Below are positions 60,996 through 64,000 of a stretch of DNA of 64,000 nucleotides, piece after piece. Within the stretch, counting starts at the first letter, position 1. Every line of letters starts with the position of its first letter. Source of the stretch: Subsaxibacter sp. CAU 1640 (GTDB lineage Bacteria; Bacteroidota; Bacteroidia; Flavobacteriales; Flavobacteriaceae); the NCBI RefSeq assembly GCF_023156585.1, contig NZ_JALNMI010000003.1, forward strand, positions 310,001 to 374,000. The letters are read 5' to 3'. The notes under the pieces are model-generated. The model saw nothing but the letters and a program-made list of their open reading frames with translations. It made no database searches and was not told the origin of the DNA. The translations under genes and the position numbers were made by a program.

Positions 60996-63311
60996 TTATC
61001 CTAAAACATCCAGTTTTGCAAATCGCAACAACAATTTTTTGACGCCTCCGTGTTCAAAATTGATTTCTGCTTTGGTATCAGCGCCTACACCTTCAATTTT
61101 AAGGACTTCACCTTTGCCAAATCGCATATGTTCAACGATATTGCCCACCGCAAGTTTTCCATCAAATAGATTGGTATTTGCACTTCCTTCAGATTTGCCG
61201 ATGGGTTTTAATTTTGGTGGTGGAACGAATTTAGGAGGTTTCTCCGCAGTAGAGCGCTTTGCAGGTTTCTTGAACCGTATTAGGTTTGGCTCTATATCTC
61301 CAAAAATATCTGCAGACAACATCGGATTGAAACGTCTATCATCAATTGGCGTCAAGACTTCCAAGAATTCATCATCAATTTCCTCAATGAATCGACTTGG
61401 CTCTGCATCAATCAGTTTTCCCCATCGATAGCGAGACATTGTATATGTTAAATAAGCTTGCTTTTCAGCTCTAGTCAATGCCACATAAAACAAACGTCGC
61501 TCCTCCTCTAGTTCACTGCGTGTATTCATACTCATCGCACTCGGGAATAAATCCTCTTCCATCCCAACAATATACACATAAGGAAACTCCAAGCCTTTCG
61601 CCAAGTGAATGGTCATCAAGGCCACCCTGTCATCATCACCTTTATCATTATCCAAATCGGTTGCCAAAGCGACATCTTCCAAAAATTCCGTGATACTTCC
61701 TGTTGCATCAGCCAGCTCCTTTTGCCCTTCCACAAAATCCTTGATACCATTGAGCAATTCTTCAATATTCTCCATCTTGGCAACGCCTTCTGGAGTGCCA
61801 TCGTTGTTGTATTCGCGAATGATACCACTTACTTTTGTAACCTGGTCTGCAAGTTCGAACGCATTGGCTGTTTGGTTCATCACCTGAAAACTTTCAATCA
61901 TCGTCACAAAATTCTGCAGCTTATTTTTTGTAGCGGAATTGATATTGACATCCAATTGTCCGATGTTCTTCATCACATCAAAAATGGAACGATTGAAATC
62001 ATTTGCAGCAACAATCAGTCTGTCAATGGTAGTTTGACCAATGCCACGCGCAGGAAAGTTGATAACGCGTTTCAAAGCTTCTTCATCAGCAGGATTGATG
62101 ACCAATCTTAAATATGACAGGACGTCTTTGATCTCCTTCCGCTGATAAAACGACAATCCACCATAAATACGATACGGAATGTTTTTCTTTCGCAAGGCAT
62201 CTTCCATCGCTCTCGACTGCGCATTGGTACGATACAAAATAGCAAATTCAGAGTTTTTCATCTGTTTTTCCATCTTGTTCTCAAAAATAGAGCTCGCCAC
62301 ATAGCGACCTTCATCACCATCAGTCATCAAACGATTGACCTTTATTTTCGCGCCTTCATCATTGGCTGTCCAAACTATTTTATCGAGTTTGGTTTTGTTC
62401 TTGTCGATGATGGAATTTGCTGCGTTGACAATATTCTTTGTCGAACGATAGTTTTGCTCCAATCTGTACACGTTCACACCATCATAATCTCTCTGAAAAT
62501 TCAAGATATTGTTGATGTTGGCACCACGAAACGCATAGATACTTTGAGCATCATCACCAACCACACAAATATTTTGATATCTATCTGATAACGCTCTCAC
62601 AATTAGATATTGTGAATGATTCGTATCCTGATACTCATCCACCAAAATATATCGAAAACGATGTTGATATTTCGCCAATACATCTGGAAAACGCGTCAGC
62701 AACTCATTGGTTTTCAATAATAAATCATCAAAATCCATAGCACCAGCTTTGAAGCATCTATCGACATAATTTTTATAAATTTCACCCAAACGAGGGCGCT
62801 TTGCCATCGCATCTGCTTCAATCAATTCAGGATTTTGAAAATACGCCTTCACCGTTATCAGACTATTTTTGTATGAAGAAATCCTGGAATAAATCTGTTT
62901 GTATTTATAGACATCCTTATCGAGATTCATTTCTTTGATGATGGCTGAAATCAAGCGTTGTGAATCTTGAGTATCGTAAATAGTGAAGTTATTTGGATAA
63001 CCTAACTTATCAGCTTCGATGCGCAGAATTTTAGCAAAAACCGAGTGAAACGTTCCCATCCACAGATTTTTTGCTTCGCTTTCACCAACAATCGATGCAA
63101 TCCTCGATTTCATTTCGCGCGCTGCCTTGTTGGTAAAAGTCAACGCCAAAATGTTAAAAGGGTCTATGCCTTCACTCATCAAATAGGCAATGCGATAGGT
63201 CAGCACTCGGGTTTTGCCGGAACCAGCGCCAGCAATGATGATCATTGGACCATCTTTTTGCAAGGTTGGTGCTAATTGCGCCTCATTCAACTGACTTAAA
63301 TACTTCTCCAA
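60996..63311 (-). CDS. PcrA/UvrD superfamily 1 DNA helicase
   Basis: The 771-residue protein starts at TTG (63311), selected because the family start EKYLSQLNEAQLAPTLQKDG follows. It has Walker A AGAGSGKTRVLTYRIAYLM near residue 27, LVDEYQDTNHSQYLIV near 222, GDDAQSIYAFRGANI, EQNYRST, MTIHLAKGLEFPYVYIVG and VALTRAEKQAYLTYT. The C-terminal module HMRFGKGEVLKIEGVGADTK is Tudor-like and binds RNA polymerase in related proteins. It unwinds DNA in repair and at stalled transcription. It is convergent with the CBM48-like gene. Confidence 0.93.
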   Translation of the reverse strand: MEKYLSQLNEAQLAPTLQKDGPMIIIAGAGSGKTRVLTYRIAYLMSEGIDPFNILALTFTNKAAREMKSRIASIVGESEAKNLWMGTFHSVFAKILRIEADKLGYPNNFTIYDTQDSQRLISAIIKEMNLDKDVYKYKQIYSRISSYKNSLITVKAYFQNPELIEADAMAKRPRLGEIYKNYVDRCFKAGAMDFDDLLLKTNELLTRFPDVLAKYQHRFRYILVDEYQDTNHSQYLIVRALSDRYQNICVVGDDAQSIYAFRGANINNILNFQRDYDGVNVYRLEQNYRSTKNIVNAANSIIDKNKTKLDKIVWTANDEGAKIKVNRLMTDGDEGRYVASSIFENKMEKQMKNSEFAILYRTNAQSRAMEDALRKKNIPYRIYGGLSFYQRKEIKDVLSYLRLVINPADEEALKRVINFPARGIGQTTIDRLIVAANDFNRSIFDVMKNIGQLDVNINSATKNKLQNFVTMIESFQVMNQTANAFELADQVTKVSGIIREYNNDGTPEGVAKMENIEELLNGIKDFVEGQKELADATGSITEFLEDVALATDLDNDKGDDDRVALMTIHLAKGLEFPYVYIVGMEEDLFPSAMSMNTRSELEEERRLFYVALTRAEKQAYLTYTMSRYRWGKLIDAEPSRFIEEIDDEFLEVLTPIDDRRFNPMLSADIFGDIEPNLIRFKKPAKRSTAEKPPKFVPPPKLKPIGKSEGSANTNLFDGKLAVGNIVEHMRFGKGEVLKIEGVGADTKAEINFEHGGVKKLLLRFAKLDVLG

Positions 63312-63403
63312 AACGTACTAAATTTTCAAGTCGTGAAATTAACCAATGATAGCGTTTTTGATCAGGAATTTTGTGAATATTTATAAACAATTCTCTTAAT
63401 AAA

Positions 63404-64000
63404 TCATTTTTTATTGCCTTTACCAGTCATTGCATTTTTGAGACCAGCACTGACGTTAAGCCATAAAAAATTAAAAATCGATTTGGTTTGGTCTCTCACA
63501 ACATAATCACTACCATTTAAAAAATCTCCTTTCTCTTCGTCACTATCATTTTTCACGAAAAGATTAGCAATCACTGTAAGTAGCTTATTCTCTTTTCTCT
63601 CTTTTTTTTGCATCATTACAATTTTAAAATCATCATAATTGACTTTGAGATTGACTTGCGAGTCTGTTTTGTCACCATAAACAGTGAAATAGGTCTTGTG
63701 GAGTGCGCCCTCGAGTCGAACATTCATTGTGGGTTCTGAAAATGCATTCATTTTAGCAGCATAGAGTTTTCCAATATCGGCTTTGAATTCAAAATCATCA
63801 TTCTCGTTATTTACGTCAAAATCCCATTTGACATTTATGGGCGTATTCTGCATAAATTTCGCATTTATATCTATATCAAGGGGCTCACTATAAGTATTTC
63901 CAAGACGATATACTATGGCATTTAGATCAGAATATTTTACGGCATCAACCACTGCACCAGAATTGATCTTTTCTGTATATTCAATTATTCCATCGTTGAT
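63404..64000 (-). CDS. AsmA-like (DUF748-type) protein, C-terminal part only
   Basis: The frame is open from the right edge of the window to the stop at 63404, giving the last 198 residues of a longer protein. It shows IINDGIIEYTEK-like INDGIIEYTEKINSGAVVDA, DINAKFMQNTPINVKWDFDV and a final NFLWLNVSAGLKNAMTGK. The beta-strand repeats with ADIGKLYAAKMNAFSEPTM are typical of the C-terminal region of AsmA/DUF748-type large periplasmic proteins tied to lipid transport and outer-membrane homeostasis. The start lies outside the window. Moderate family confidence. Confidence 0.6.
   Translation of the reverse strand: MNDGIIEYTEKINSGAVVDAVKYSDLNAIVYRLGNTYSEPLDIDINAKFMQNTPINVKWDFDVNNENDDFEFKADIGKLYAAKMNAFSEPTMNVRLEGALHKTYFTVYGDKTDSQVNLKVNYDDFKIVMMQKKERKENKLLTVIANLFVKNDSDEEKGDFLNGSDYVVRDQTKSIFNFLWLNVSAGLKNAMTGKGNKK

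Overview
The window is AT-rich DNA from a member of the Bacteroidota, most likely a gliding Flavobacteriaceae species, possibly marine. The evidence is SusC/SusD pairs, type IX secretion (T9SS) proteins with gliding-type C-terminal sorting domains, PorP/SprF proteins, promoters of the TTG-N19/20-TAnnTTTG type, flavobacterial lipoproteins, and a fused E1 alpha/beta 2-oxoacid dehydrogenase. No tRNA, rRNA, CRISPR array, insertion sequence or phage gene was seen.

Positions 1-13603 (all minus strand) hold a polysaccharide utilization locus. A membrane-tethered sensor with a LuxR-type DNA-binding domain lies upstream of susC. Then come susD, a surface lipoprotein with two LamG domains, two GH144-type glycosidases (a family known for endo-beta-1,2-glucanases), a secreted calcineurin-like phosphoesterase and an alpha/beta-hydrolase esterase cut by the window edge. 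The predicted substrate is a beta-1,2-glucan, perhaps a decorated periplasmic or cyclic glucan from other bacteria. The susC upstream region holds four copies of TGACGTA, three direct and one inverted, placed like operators.

Positions 13711-28605 (minus) resemble the gliding sprCDBF operon. In order of transcription they encode a parallel beta-helix protein, a type-B T9SS cargo protein, a PorP-coiled-coil-SPOR-like fusion, a 2733-residue SprB-like adhesin with about 23 repeat modules, and a PorP/SprF protein.

Positions 28905-47434 are mainly housekeeping: mnmE (followed by a truncated 2H-phosphoesterase remnant), a TlpA-like lipoprotein, rhomboid protease, lipid A-type acyltransferase, class V aminotransferase, glmM, acpH, uvrA, a LOG-family protein, a secreted nuclease-like protein and a peptidase-like protein fused to a putative outer-membrane barrel.

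Positions 47579-64000 contain the fused E1 dehydrogenase, DoxX, a frameshifted TauE/SafE gene, a 21-bp minisatellite with exact periodicity, DUF2200, a Rho-N/SAP-like protein, a DJ-1/PfpI protein, holA, an HsdR-N-domain protein, a glycosyltransferase, an OmpA lipoprotein, an MFS transporter, a YrdC/Sua5 protein, a retropepsin-like protein, a three-domain CBM48-like protein, a PcrA/UvrD helicase and the C-terminal part of an AsmA-like protein. Several genes here use TTG starts. Six clear intrinsic terminators separate the plus-strand units.
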